A stretch of DNA of 64,000 nt from Streptoalloteichus hindustanus. Lineage in GTDB: Bacteria; Actinomycetota; Actinomycetes; Mycobacteriales; Pseudonocardiaceae. The position numbers were made by a program, and so were the translations under genes. Under the pieces are notes generated by a model, which made no database searches, had not been told where the DNA came from, and saw only the letters and a list, made by a program, of their open reading frames with translations. The stretch lies in contig NZ_FQVN01000001.1 in assembly GCF_900129375.1 (NCBI RefSeq), positions 124,001 through 188,000 on the forward strand. The letters run 5' to 3'. Shown here in pieces: positions 16,189-27,318 of the stretch. Each line of letters starts with the position of its first letter. The stretch's first letter is position 1.

Positions 16189-16950
16189 ATGAGCGGAGAC
16201 GTCCTCGTCGAGCGGCGCGGCGGCGTCGCCGTCCTCACGGTGAACGACCCCGAGCGGCGCAACGCCCTCACCCTCGACCTGTCGGCGCGGCTGGCCGACG
16301 CGGTGGTCGACTGCTCCGAGGACGAGCGCGTGCACGCGGTGGTCGTGACGGGCGCTCCGCCGGCGTTCTGCGCGGGGGCGGACCTGACCGCACTGGGCGA
16401 CGCGCGCGAGGAGGGCCTGCGGCGGATCTACGCCGGGTTCCTGGCCGTGGCGTCCTGCCCCCTGCCGACGGTGGCCGCGGTGAACGGCGCGGCCGTGGGC
16501 GCCGGGCTCAACCTCGCGCTGGCCTGCGACGTGCGCCTGGCCGGCCCCCGCGCCCGGTTCGACGCGCGGTTCCTCCAACTCGGCATCCACCCCGGCGGCG
16601 GGATGACGTGGATGCTCCGGCGCGCCGTGGGCCCGCAGACCGCCACCGCGATGGCGTTGTTTGGCGAGGTGTACGACGCCGAAGAGGCCGTGCGGGTCGG
16701 TCTGGCCCTGCGCGCGGTCGACGGCGAGCCGGAGGACGTGGTGGACGCCGCCGTGCGGCTCGCCGCCACCGCCGCGCAGGCGCCGCGCGAGCTGGTGCTG
16801 GCCACGAAGCGGACCATGCGGACGACGGCGGTGCTCGACGACCACGCCACCGCGGTCGAGGTCGAGCTGGCGCCACAGGTCCGCTCGATGGACAACCCGG
16901 CCTTCGCCGAGCGGCTCGCCGCGATGAAGGCCCGTATCAGCGGCCGCTAG
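16189..16950 (+). CDS. Enoyl-CoA hydratase/isomerase family protein
   Basis: A 253-residue crotonase. It has [11 protein letters not shown] near the N-terminus, [10 protein letters not shown] and [21 protein letters not shown] (oxyanion-hole segment), and [21 protein letters not shown]. At the Glu positions of classical hydratases, the second is replaced around LGIHPGGG, so hydratase activity is uncertain; isomerase or other crotonase chemistry is possible. ATG 16189 has only a weak ribosome site. Monocistronic. Confidence 0.85.
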   Translation: MSGDVLVERRGGVAVLTVNDPERRNALTLDLSARLADAVVDCSEDERVHAVVVTGAPPAFCAGADLTALGDAREEGLRRIYAGFLAVASCPLPTVAAVNGAAVGAGLNLALACDVRLAGPRARFDARFLQLGIHPGGGMTWMLRRAVGPQTATAMALFGEVYDAEEAVRVGLALRAVDGEPEDVVDAAVRLAATAAQAPRELVLATKRTMRTTAVLDDHATAVEVELAPQVRSMDNPAFAERLAAMKARISGR

Positions 16951-17405
16951 CGCGCCTCCTCTCCTCACAAGCCCCGCGTCGGCCCCCGAACCGTGTGGGG
17001 TGGGCCACCACGCCGGGCTCGTCACGTGTGCGACCTCCACGCCGTCCAGGGACAGACCGGCACACACCGGCTCCGGGACGGGTGAGGACGGGGTCTTGCG
17101 CAGAGGTGTTACTGGAAGTAACAGTTACCCCTTATTCCAGCCCACGCGGCCGGCCCGATGTGACGCGCGTTGCATCGGCCGACCCGCGAGGCGGGGCGTC
17201 CCTACCTTGGAGGGGTGGCAGTGGGTGTGACGGGCCCAGCGGCCGCGCCACCGGCGAACGGGAACAGGTCTCACGGGCCGGAACGCGATCGAGTGCCCAC
17301 TACGCTCGTCACCGGAGCGGGGAGGGCGCGCCGGAACCGGCGTGCCGGACATTCGCACGGGTTTCGACGCCCGGCTGACACGCGTGAGAGAGGGACCCCG
17401 AGCCC
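16951..17405. other. Gap before korAB
   Basis: About 455 bp with no credible gene. It holds the TGTTACT operator-like palindrome and, nearer korA, a GGAGGGG stretch at 17209-17215 without a following gene. A long 5' leader for korAB is possible. Confidence 0.5.
17107..17123. promoter_or_regulatory. Perfect 7-3-7 palindrome, candidate operator
   Basis: TGTTACT-GGA-AGTAACA, followed immediately by another GTTAC half-site. The form is like TetR-family operators of actinobacterial lipid and acyl-CoA genes. It lies 283 bp before korA on an otherwise empty stretch. Confidence 0.5.
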
Positions 17406-19315
<1,910 letters not shown>

Positions 19316-19319
<4 letters not shown>

Positions 19320-20383
19320 CGGCGATCGACCTGGGCCTGCCCGAGATCGGCGGGTTGGCGGGGGTCCCCACGACCGACGCCAGGCAGACCGCGAAGGACT
19401 TCACCAGCGACCAGGAGGTCCGCTGGTGCCCCGGTTGCGGTGACTACGCGATCCTCGCGGCGGTGCGCTCGTTCCTGCCGGAGCTGGGGCTGCGCCGGGA
19501 GAACATCGTGTTCGTCTCCGGCATCGGCTGCTCCTCGCGCTTCCCGTACTACATGAACACCTACGGGATGCACTCCATCCACGGCCGCGCCCCGTCCATC
19601 GCCACCGGCCTGTCGGTCTCCCGGCCCGACCTGTCGGTCTGGGTGGTCACCGGCGACGGCGACGCGCTGTCGATCGGCGGCAACCACCTGGTGCACGCGC
19701 TGCGCCGCAACGTCAACCTCAAGATCCTGCTGTTCAACAACCGGATCTACGGGCTGACCAAGGGCCAGTACTCGCCCACCTCCGAGGTCGGCAAGGTCAC
19801 CAAGTCGACCCCGATGGGCTCGTTGGACCACCCGTTCAACCCGATCTCCCTCGCGCTCGGCGCGGAGGGGACCTTCGTGGCGCGCGCCCTCGACTCCGAC
19901 CGCAAGCAGCTCACCGAGGTGCTGCGGGCGGCGGCCGAGCACCGGGGCACGGCGCTCGTGGAGATCTACCAGAACTGCCCGATCTTCAACGACGGCGCGT
20001 TCGACGTCCTCAAGGAGGCCGGCGAGCGGGAGCGGCGGATCATCCCGCTGCGGCACGGCGAGCCGATCCGGTTCGGCGCCGATGGCGAGTACGGCGTGGT
20101 GCGGGACGCGGCGACCGGCGTCCTCCAGGTGCGCAAGGTGGCCGAGGTCGGTGAGGACGCCGTGGTCGTGCACGACGCCACGCTCGACGACCCGTCCTAC
20201 GCGTTCGCCCTGTCGCGGCTGGGCGGCCAGGACCTGGACCACACCGTCACCGGCGTGTTCCGCTCGGTCTCCCGCCCGAGCTACGACGACCTGGCGCGAA
20301 CCCAGGTGGACGAGGCCAAGGCGGCGAAGCCGGCCGACCTGGGCGCGCTGCTGCGCGGCAAGGACACCTGGACCGTGGCGTAG
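19316..20383 (+). CDS. korB: 2-oxoglutarate:ferredoxin oxidoreductase, beta subunit
   Basis: A 355-residue TPP-binding subunit. The N-terminus has VRWCPGCGDYAIL with cluster cysteines, then VSGIGCSSRFPYYMNTYGMH, and the TPP/Mg motif GDGDALSIGGNHLVHALRRN ending in LLFNNRIYG. The C-terminal ~100 residues are the usual actinobacterial extension. Translationally coupled to korA. The operon ends in a long hairpin. No dedicated ferredoxin gene is adjacent. Confidence 0.95.
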
Positions 20384-20411
20384 GGGCGCAGGGGCTCTCC
20401 AGCACGCTCGA

Positions 20412-20448
20412 CGAGGCGCTCGGCCGGATCTTCCGGTCGAGCGCCTCG
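20412..20448 (+). terminator. Terminator after korAB
   Basis: An 11-bp outer stem (20412-20422 with 20438-20448) plus an inner CCGGA/TCCGG stem; followed by CGCGTTTGCTGTT. Confidence 0.8.
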
Positions 20449-20730
20449 CGCGTTTGCTGTTCCAGGTCCAACTGGCCGTTGATGGTGTGGTCGACCGACT
20501 CCGGACTTCGGCGTTCGGCGGTGATCAGCGGATCGGACGACGGTGCCGGGCCGCGCTCTTGGTCGCGGACCGCCCTGAGCACCTGCCGTTGGTCGATCCC
20601 CGGGCCCAGGTGAGTGGCAGCCCGGGCATCGGGCGGGCAGCGACCACGGCCACCACCCCGACCTACGCATCAGTTGTCCAGTGCTGGTCCGCCAGCCAGC
20701 CCCGGGGAGCCGGACAGGGCGCGAAAGAGG
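20449..20730. other. Intergenic stretch, nothing recognised
   Basis: Between the korAB terminator and the next terminator. Open frames exist on both strands (for example minus 20247-20582) but show no ribosome site, family or consistent codon pattern. It could be a decayed gene. Confidence 0.4.
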
Positions 20731-20763
20731 AGGGCGGGCGCCCCCTGAGGGAACGCCCGCCCT
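20731..20763 (-). terminator. Hairpin after the sunset-domain gene
   Basis: A perfect 10-bp stem (20731-20740 with 20754-20763) and a 13-nt loop, 16 bp past the stop of the minus-strand gene. Confidence 0.75.
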
Positions 20764-20778
20764 GGTCCTGCTCCGGGG

Positions 20779-23700
20779 TCAGCGCGGCTGGTTCCATGCG
20801 CGGAAGCCGGCGCGCTCCGCCTCCTCCGGACTGCGGAACCACACCTCCGCCCTGGTCCGCGCGTAGTACGGCGAATCGGCGGTGTGGAACAGCATCGACG
20901 ACGCGCTCGCCTTCACCCGGAACTCCGCGGCCGGCGCCGAGCCGTCCGGGTTGGGCAGCGCCGAGCCCGGCCCGAAGGGCGAGGGCGGCGCGGCCGGCGG
21001 CCGGGGCGCGGCTGGCGCGCTCTCGGCGGCCGCGACCTGCCGCGGGGCCGCCGGAGCGGGCGCGGCCGGCGCGGCGGGCGCGGGAGCGGCCTCGACCGCC
21101 GAGGCGACCTGGCGCTTGGGGAGCGGGGCCGCCGGGCCGGGCGCCGGCTGGGGCGTCCAGCCCGCGCCGGCGGGCGCTGCCGGCGCGCCACCCGGCCACG
21201 ACGGCGGCTGGGCGGGCGCCGCCGGCTGCGGCGACGCGGCCTCCCGGCGCTGCGGGGCGATCTGCTCAGCCGGGGTCGGCGCGGCCGGCTGCGGGTAGGT
21301 CGCGCCCGAGCCAGCCGGGGCGGGCCCGGTCGCCACGCGCTGCGGCGCGGAGGCGGCCGGCGGGGTGCCCTGGCGGGCGGTGTCCGGGTCGACCACCGGC
21401 TCGAACAGCGAACGCGGGCGATCCGCCTCGACGGGCGCCGATGCCTGCGGGGCGGGCGGCGCCACCGGCGGCTGCGGAGCTGACGGCTGCGCGGCCTGGG
21501 GCGGGGTCACCGGCTGCTGGACCGACGTCGGCGGCGTCACCGGGGGCTGGGTCACCGGGGACTGGGTCACCGGGGACTGGGCCACCGGGGACTGGGCCAC
21601 CGGCGCCTGGGGCACCGGGGACGGGGCCTCGGTGCGCGGCGGGGCCGGCGCGTCCGCGGGCGCGGCGCTCGACCGGAACGCCGCGGCCAGCCCGTTGCCG
21701 GGGCGCTCACCCTGCGGAGTCCACGGCTGGGACGCCGGGGCGGCCGACGCCGCCTCGACGGGCGCCGTGGGCGGGACGGCCGGCGCGGGGTCGATCGGAG
21801 CCGGCGCCGGCGACCCGAACCCGGCCGGCGGCCGGGGGTCACGCTGGCCCTGCTCGGTCGGGCCCGCCGCGCCCGGGGCGGGCTGGTCGCCCCACGGCTC
21901 GCCCGCGGCCTGGCCCCTCGGCGGGGTCGGCGGTTCGGTCGGTTCCCTGTCGGCGCGCGCGGGGCCGGTCGGCGTCCGGCGCTCGGACTCCGCGCCAGCC
22001 AGGCCGATCAGCTCGTCGTGGGTGGGCAGGGGTGGCATCTCCGTGTGCTCGTGCACGGTGTCCTCCCGGTCTCGGGAAGCAGGCCCGACCCGGTCCCACG
22101 GCGCGGACGTCGGCGGAGTGAGGGGCTCGTCCGTCCCCGCCGGACGCTCGGGGAGGTGCGCACCCGGCTCGGCCCCGCGCTCCGCCTCGGCCGCCCGGGC
22201 CTCGGCGCGGCTGGTGGCCGCCGCCTGGTAGGGATCGTCCTCGTCGCGGTCCACCGACGCCTCGGGCGCGACGCCGCGCCCCGGCTCGACCCCGGCCCCG
22301 GAGTCGGGCAGCGCGTGCCGCGCGCGGGTGGCGCGCTCGGCGGCCTGCTCCTCGGCCGCCGTCCTGGCGGCCAGCTCGTCCTCGGCGATCTCCTGGTCGA
22401 TCAGCTCCCGTTCGGTCAGGCTGTGCTCGGTCAGGCCGGGCTCGGTCAGGCCGGGCTCCGCCAGGCCGGGCTCGGCCGGCTCCCCGAACTCGGCGGAGTC
22501 GACCCCGCCAGCCCGTCGCACCTGCTCGGCGATCATCGCGGCGGACACCGGCCCGGTCCGCTCCGCCTCCGGCTCGGCCTCGTCGTCCTCCAGGCCGGTC
22601 GGCGGCTCGGCGTCGACCAGCTCCGGCTCCGGCGGGGCGTGCATCTCCCCGGTCACCGGCGGCTGCGGCTCGCCGGCTGGCGGCTCGGTGGGGTAGCGGC
22701 CGCCCGCCGGCTCGGCCGGGGCGGACGGGCCGGACTCCACCGGCGCGGGCTCCGGCCCCCGCGGGGGCTCGCCGCCCTGCACGGTCAGCGGCTGCCACCG
22801 CTCGTCCAGCTGGGCCCGCTCGTAGGTGGCCGGCTCGTCCACGACGGCCGGGCGCGGCGCCGGCGTGACCCACTGGTCGACGTCCGGGATCCCGGCGCCG
22901 GGCTCGCCGGCCGTGATCTCGTCCTCGGGCCGGCCGGCGAGCGGCTCGTGGTTCTCCCGGCCCGTCCACGCGGCCAGCGGCTGCTCCGCCTCCCGCGGCA
23001 CGGCCCACCCCGCGGTGGCCTCGACCGGCGCGGCGGACTCGGGCGCGGGCTCCGGCGCGGGCGCGAAGGCCATCGGGGGCACGCTCACCCGGCGCGGCGT
23101 GGGCCGCGGCGGCGCGAACCCGGCGCGCTCGGCGCCGTTGGGGCCGCCAGGGCCCTCGCCCTCCAGGCCGCCCAGCGCCGCGGCGATCGACTCCGTGCTC
23201 GGCGGGGTCGGCGGCCGCTCGCCGGCGAACGGCGCGGGCTCGACCGGCTGCCCGGGGCGCGGGAAACCGACGTCGCCGGGCGGCGCGTGCTCCTGGGGCG
23301 CCGACTGCCCGGGGGACGCGGCCGCGGGCCTGGCCAGGTCCTCCCTGGTGAGGTCAGGGGCGGGCCGGCCGTCCTGGTGGGCCGGGATGACCGCCGTCAT
23401 CTCGGCCGACTCGGGCGAGCCCGGGACCCCGGCGGCGACCGGCGCCACCGGCTGCGGCGGCGTTGTCGGGCGCGGCGGAGCCGCCGCCGGCTCGACGGCC
23501 GGCGCCTCGGGCGCGCGGCCCCTCGGCTCCCCCGCCGGCTCGGCGGAGTGCTCCGCGACCGGTTCCCTGGGCGCCTCGGCGCCCCACGGCTCTGCCCGCG
23601 GTGAAGGGGCGGCCAACGGGGCCGGCGCGACCCGGGGACCGGCGCCGGTGTCGGCGCGGTCCTCCTGGTCGGGATAGCCCTCGCGCGACCCGGACAGCGC

Positions 23701-23838
23701 GGGCTGTGCCGGGCCCTGGTCCGCCAGCTCGGCGAGCCGGCGGCGCGCCGGGCGGGCGAACAACAGCCAGGTGATGAGCGCTCCGGCCAGGAACGCCACC
23801 GCGCTCCACAGCCAGACCTGCCCGAACAGCCACGTCAC
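20779..23838 (-). CDS. Membrane-anchored Pro/Ala/Glu-rich protein with C-terminal 'sunset' domain
   Basis: A 1019-residue protein in three parts. A short N-terminal helix (VWLWSAVAFLAGALITWLLF, residues ~8-27) with Arg-rich following residues suggests a single-pass anchor. Then ~900 residues are low-complexity Pro/Ala/Glu/Gly with sub-repeats, including VAQSPVAQSPVTQSPVTQPP and LAEPGLTEPGLTEHSLTE. The last ~60 residues form a compact domain (RVKASASSMLFHTADSPYYA, then TRAEVWFRSPEEAERAGFRA), which I recognise as the small actinobacterial 'sunset' domain. The GTG at 23838 has GGAGG upstream. It follows the OmpA/BON gene by 12 bp, so the two are probably one operon. Function unknown; an envelope-spanning role is inferred. 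Confidence 0.75.
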   Translation of the reverse strand: MTWLFGQVWLWSAVAFLAGALITWLLFARPARRRLAELADQGPAQPALSGSREGYPDQEDRADTGAGPRVAPAPLAAPSPRAEPWGAEAPREPVAEHSAEPAGEPRGRAPEAPAVEPAAAPPRPTTPPQPVAPVAAGVPGSPESAEMTAVIPAHQDGRPAPDLTREDLARPAAASPGQSAPQEHAPPGDVGFPRPGQPVEPAPFAGERPPTPPSTESIAAALGGLEGEGPGGPNGAERAGFAPPRPTPRRVSVPPMAFAPAPEPAPESAAPVEATAGWAVPREAEQPLAAWTGRENHEPLAGRPEDEITAGEPGAGIPDVDQWVTPAPRPAVVDEPATYERAQLDERWQPLTVQGGEPPRGPEPAPVESGPSAPAEPAGGRYPTEPPAGEPQPPVTGEMHAPPEPELVDAEPPTGLEDDEAEPEAERTGPVSAAMIAEQVRRAGGVDSAEFGEPAEPGLAEPGLTEPGLTEHSLTERELIDQEIAEDELAARTAAEEQAAERATRARHALPDSGAGVEPGRGVAPEASVDRDEDDPYQAAATSRAEARAAEAERGAEPGAHLPERPAGTDEPLTPPTSAPWDRVGPASRDREDTVHEHTEMPPLPTHDELIGLAGAESERRTPTGPARADREPTEPPTPPRGQAAGEPWGDQPAPGAAGPTEQGQRDPRPPAGFGSPAPAPIDPAPAVPPTAPVEAASAAPASQPWTPQGERPGNGLAAAFRSSAAPADAPAPPRTEAPSPVPQAPVAQSPVAQSPVTQSPVTQPPVTPPTSVQQPVTPPQAAQPSAPQPPVAPPAPQASAPVEADRPRSLFEPVVDPDTARQGTPPAASAPQRVATGPAPAGSGATYPQPAAPTPAEQIAPQRREAASPQPAAPAQPPSWPGGAPAAPAGAGWTPQPAPGPAAPLPKRQVASAVEAAPAPAAPAAPAPAAPRQVAAAESAPAAPRPPAAPPSPFGPGSALPNPDGSAPAAEFRVKASASSMLFHTADSPYYARTRAEVWFRSPEEAERAGFRAWNQPR

Positions 23839-23850
23839 GGGAAGTCCCTC

Positions 23851-24978
23851 CTACCGTACGGTGATCTCGACCCGACGGTTCGCCGCCTTGCCCTCTTGCG
23901 AGTTGTTGTCGGCCCTGGGTCGAGCGTCACCGAACCCCTTGGCCACGATCCGCTCCGCCGGCAGGCCCTGGCGGACGAGCTTGTCACGGACAGCGTCTGC
24001 GCGCTGCTGGCTCAGCCGAAGCGCGTTGCTCTCCCCTCCGGGCCCGGCCGCCACGTGCCCACCGACCTCAACGGTGCGGTCCGACACGTCGCGCAGCAAC
24101 CGGGCGACCCGGTGGACGGCGTCGAGGCCCTGCGGGGTGAGCACGGCGCTGTTCGCGTTGAACGTGATCGGGTGCTCGATCAACATCCGGTCGAGTTGTT
24201 CCTGCGTACCAGCGGTTTCCACGGCCTGGGCCGAGCCGTCCCTCGTCACCACGAGCTGGCTGTGCACCTCCACCCCGGGCAGCGCGTTCCGGACCGCCTC
24301 CTCGATCCGGCCACGGCTGGCCGGATCCGGGACTGTACCGGTCAGGGTGACCCCCAACAGTGTCCAGGACACCGTGCGTTCGCCGGGGACGGCGCCCACG
24401 GCCCGCGCCAGGTCCCCGAACGCGGCGGGTGGTCCCGGCATCGGGGCGGTGGGCGTGACCCGGAGGCCCGGGACGACCTCGCGGTCGCTCGCGCGCTCGA
24501 CGGCGGCCCGGACCGCGTCGCGGGTCGCCTCGTCGGGCACCGCGCCCACCAACGCGACCCGGTTGCCGGTGAAGGTCATCCCGAGGGGCTCGGCCGGCGG
24601 CCCCGGCGGGGGCGTGACGGGCGCGGCCTCGCTCACCCGCACCGCGCGGACGCCGTCGACGGCCTGGACGACCTGGCGGGCCTGCTCCCCCCGGCCGGCT
24701 GGCACGTCGACCACCTCGCCGTCCCGGCCGTCGAAGGCCACCCGGCCGCCGACGCCGGCGACCCGCAGCGCCTGCTGGGCCCGCTCGGTGAGCTCCCGTT
24801 GGATGCGCTGGCCGGTGGTGGCGGTGGCGGCCCCGGCGACGGCCGCGGGGCACAGGACGGCGGCCAGCAGCCAGCCGACCCAGCCCGCCCGGTCCCCGAG
24901 GCCGCGTCGGCTCCCGGCCGGCGGCTGAAGTTGATCTTCTCCGTCGCGGTCCCGGTCGGAGTGCGGGGGCTTGCCCAC
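23851..24978 (-). CDS. OmpA-family peptidoglycan-binding membrane protein with BON-like repeats
   Basis: A 375-residue protein with one N-terminal membrane helix (~32-51), a middle region with two or more BON-like alpha/beta repeats (for example VTLTGTVPDPASRGRIEEAV), and a C-terminal OmpA domain (ITFNANSAVLTPQGLDAV, KGFGDARPRADN and the closing ANRRVEI). The conserved Asp and Arg that hold diaminopimelate are present. The layout is that of mycobacterial ArfA (OmpATb). The GTG at 24978 has GGAGG 7 nt upstream; an ATG at 25020 is the alternative. Divergent from rarD. Confidence 0.85.
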   Translation of the reverse strand: MGKPPHSDRDRDGEDQLQPPAGSRRGLGDRAGWVGWLLAAVLCPAAVAGAATATTGQRIQRELTERAQQALRVAGVGGRVAFDGRDGEVVDVPAGRGEQARQVVQAVDGVRAVRVSEAAPVTPPPGPPAEPLGMTFTGNRVALVGAVPDEATRDAVRAAVERASDREVVPGLRVTPTAPMPGPPAAFGDLARAVGAVPGERTVSWTLLGVTLTGTVPDPASRGRIEEAVRNALPGVEVHSQLVVTRDGSAQAVETAGTQEQLDRMLIEHPITFNANSAVLTPQGLDAVHRVARLLRDVSDRTVEVGGHVAAGPGGESNALRLSQQRADAVRDKLVRQGLPAERIVAKGFGDARPRADNNSQEGKAANRRVEITVR

Positions 24979-25106
24979 TGCCGGGCCTCCGTTCCGGTGC
25001 GCGTTCCAGGCGGTACCCATTTCACCCGATTGCGCCCGGTGATCGAACCGGCCCATGTCGGGTCACACACGGACGGCATTTCGAGCACTCCCCGTAAGCT
25101 GCGTGC

Positions 25107-26057
25107 ATGCCGCCGCTAACGAACGATCCTTCGCCGGTGGCGGCCCCGGGGCGGGCCGCCCACGGGGGCGACGGCCTGGGCCTCGCCCTCGGCGCGGGCG
25201 CGTACCTCCTGTGGGGACTGTTCCCCGCGTTCTGGCCGCTGCTGCGGCCGGCGGGGCCGTTCGAGATCCTCGGGCACCGCCTCGCCTGGACCTTCATGGT
25301 CATGAGCATGCTCGTTCTGGCCACCGGCCGCTGGCGGACTCTGCGAGCGTTGCCCAGCCGGGGTTGGTTGCTGGTCACCGCCGCGGCGGTCCTGATCGCG
25401 GTCAACTGGGCCACCTACATCTACGGGGTCAACAGCGGGCAGGTCGTCGAGACCGCGCTGGGCTACTTCGTGAACCCGCTCTTCAGCGTGCTGCTGGGCG
25501 TGGTCGTGCTCGGGGAGCGGCTGCGCGGCGCGCAGTGGGTCGCGCTGGCCGTCGCCGGCGGGGCGGTCGTGGTGCTCACCGTGGACTACGGCCGGGTGCC
25601 GCTGATCGCACTCACCCTCGCGGTGACCTTCGGGATCTACGGCCTGATCAAGAAGACGGTGCCGCTGGACTCGGCGAGCAGCCTCGCCGCGGAGAGCGCG
25701 GTGCTCGGCCCGCTCGCCGCCGCCTACGTGCTGTGGCTCGAGTGGACCGGCGCCGGCACGTTCGCCGGGGGCGGCGTCGGGCACGCGTTGCTGCTGGTGC
25801 TGACCGGCCCGATCACGGCCGTCCCGCTGGTGCTGTTCGGCGCCGCCGCCCGCCGGGTGCCGCTGGTCACCATCGGCATCCTCCAGTACCTGGCACCGAT
25901 CCTGCAGTTCGCCTGGGGCGTCCTGGTGGTGCGCGAGGACATGCCGGCCTCCCGCTGGCTGGGCTTCGGGCTGGTCTGGGTGGCCCTGGCGATCTTCACC
26001 GTCGACGCGGTGCGCGCCGCCCGGCGCGCCAGGACCGGAGCCGGCGCCACCGGCTGA
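25107..26057 (+). CDS. rarD: RarD-type EamA/DMT transporter
   Basis: A 316-residue ten-helix drug/metabolite-superfamily protein of the RarD subgroup, with GAYLLWGLFPAFWPLL at helix 1, FEILGHRLAWTFM, IAVNWATYIYGVNSGQVVET, ALGYFVNPLFSVLLGV, LIKKTVPLDS and ILQYLAPILQFAWGV. The transported substrate is unknown for the subgroup. ATG 25107 follows a 128-bp divergent promoter region shared with the OmpA gene. Ends at a hairpin. Confidence 0.9.
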   Translation: MPPLTNDPSPVAAPGRAAHGGDGLGLALGAGAYLLWGLFPAFWPLLRPAGPFEILGHRLAWTFMVMSMLVLATGRWRTLRALPSRGWLLVTAAAVLIAVNWATYIYGVNSGQVVETALGYFVNPLFSVLLGVVVLGERLRGAQWVALAVAGGAVVVLTVDYGRVPLIALTLAVTFGIYGLIKKTVPLDSASSLAAESAVLGPLAAAYVLWLEWTGAGTFAGGGVGHALLLVLTGPITAVPLVLFGAAARRVPLVTIGILQYLAPILQFAWGVLVVREDMPASRWLGFGLVWVALAIFTVDAVRAARRARTGAGATG

Positions 26058-26092
26058 GCCGGCCGCCACCGGCACCCGCCTCGCCCGGTGCC

Positions 26093-26121
26093 GCCCCACC
26101 CCACGGAGGCGTGGGTGGGGC
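26093..26121. terminator. Hairpin between convergent rarD and polyprenyl synthase
   Basis: GCCCCACC(C)CAC pairs with GTGGGTGGGGC, one bulged C, 6-nt loop, 35 bp after the rarD stop. Confidence 0.65.
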
Positions 26122-26273
26122 TCCCCCGGGAGGGCCCGACGCCCGGGCGCTCCCCAGCGATCTCCCTCGGCGATCTTCGTCAGCTGACGGAACGCCGCCC
26201 GGCCGGCGTCCGGCCGTGTTCGGCTGTGTTCGTTCATAGTCCGGCCGACCGGACGTTCCGCGGCCCCGATGGC

Positions 26274-27293
26274 TCAGTGGGACCGGGCGACCATGTAGTC
26301 GGTCAGCGACTCCAGCGCGTCGCGCGCCGGGCAGGACGGCAGCACCGCCAGCTCGGCCCGCCCCCGGTCGGCGTACTCGACCAGGGTCGCCCGCGCCCGC
26401 GCCAGCCCGGTGGACTCGCGCAGCAGGTCGAGGGCCTCGGTCACCAGCGCGTCGTCGGTGATCGGGGCGGCGAGCAGCTCGCGCAGCCGGTCGCCGCGCG
26501 GCCCCTCCTCCTCCAGCGCGTACAGCATGGGCAGCGTGAGCACGCCCTCCCGCAGGTCCGTGCCCGGCGTCTTGCCCGACTCGGTCGCCGGTGAGGCGAT
26601 GTCGATGACGTCGTCGGAGATCTGGAAGGCGGTGCCGATCACGTCGCCGAACCGCTCCAACGCCGCCACGTGCTCCGGCGCGGCCCCGGCGAACATGCCG
26701 CCGAACCGGCCGCAGGCCGCGATGAGCGAGCCGGTCTTCTCCGCGACCACGGTCAGGTAGTGCCGCACCGGGTCGTCGCCGTCCGACGGGCCCACCGTCT
26801 CCCGGAGCTGACCGGTCACGAGCTGGGAGAACGTCTCGGCGAGCAGCCGACCCGCCTCGGTGCCCAGGTCAGCGACCAGCCGCGAGGCGTGCGCGAACAG
26901 GAAGTCGCCGGTGAGGATCGCGACCGTGTTGCCCCAGCGCGCGTTCGCGCTGGCCGCGCCCCGGCGCATCGTGGCCTCGTCCATCACGTCGTCGTGGTAG
27001 AGCGTCGCCAGGTGGGTCAGCTCGATCACGGCCGCGGCCGTGACCACCTCGTCCCGCGTCGGGTCGCCGAAGTGCGCGGAGAGCAGGGTGAACAACGCGC
27101 GGAAGCGCTTGCCGCCCGCGTCGACCAGGTGCAGCGACGCCTCGGTGAGCAGACCGAAGTCGTGCTGCACCACGGAGTGCAGCAGGGCCTCCACGCGGTC
27201 CAGCCCGGTCCGCACCCCGTCGGCCAGGACGGGGTCGGCCAGGTCCATGCGGGCGTTGTTGTGCCCGCCCCCCGTTGATGTACTCGTCGTCAC
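26274..27293 (-). CDS. Polyprenyl diphosphate synthase (probable menaquinone side chain)
   Basis: A 339-residue all-trans prenyltransferase with both aspartate-rich motifs, HDDVMDE (~100-106) and SDDVID (~226-231), plus GGKRFRALF, TGDFLFAHAS and KTGSLIAA. It condenses isopentenyl diphosphate into the long chain attached by MenA. Bulky residues before the first motif (THLATLYHDD) suggest medium-to-long chain length. It begins 25 bp after nuoN and could be read from the nuo transcript. GTG 27293 is the likely start after an unrelated upstream extension. Confidence 0.88.
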   Translation of the reverse strand: MTTSTSTGGGHNNARMDLADPVLADGVRTGLDRVEALLHSVVQHDFGLLTEASLHLVDAGGKRFRALFTLLSAHFGDPTRDEVVTAAAVIELTHLATLYHDDVMDEATMRRGAASANARWGNTVAILTGDFLFAHASRLVADLGTEAGRLLAETFSQLVTGQLRETVGPSDGDDPVRHYLTVVAEKTGSLIAACGRFGGMFAGAAPEHVAALERFGDVIGTAFQISDDVIDIASPATESGKTPGTDLREGVLTLPMLYALEEEGPRGDRLRELLAAPITDDALVTEALDLLRESTGLARARATLVEYADRGRAELAVLPSCPARDALESLTDYMVARSH

Positions 27294-27318
27294 GTCTCCG
27301 TCGCCCTCATCGCCGCTG

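Noticed and set aside
20449-20730. A gene between korAB and the sunset-domain gene
   Set aside because: Frames on both strands are short and without family features; flanked by terminators on both sides.
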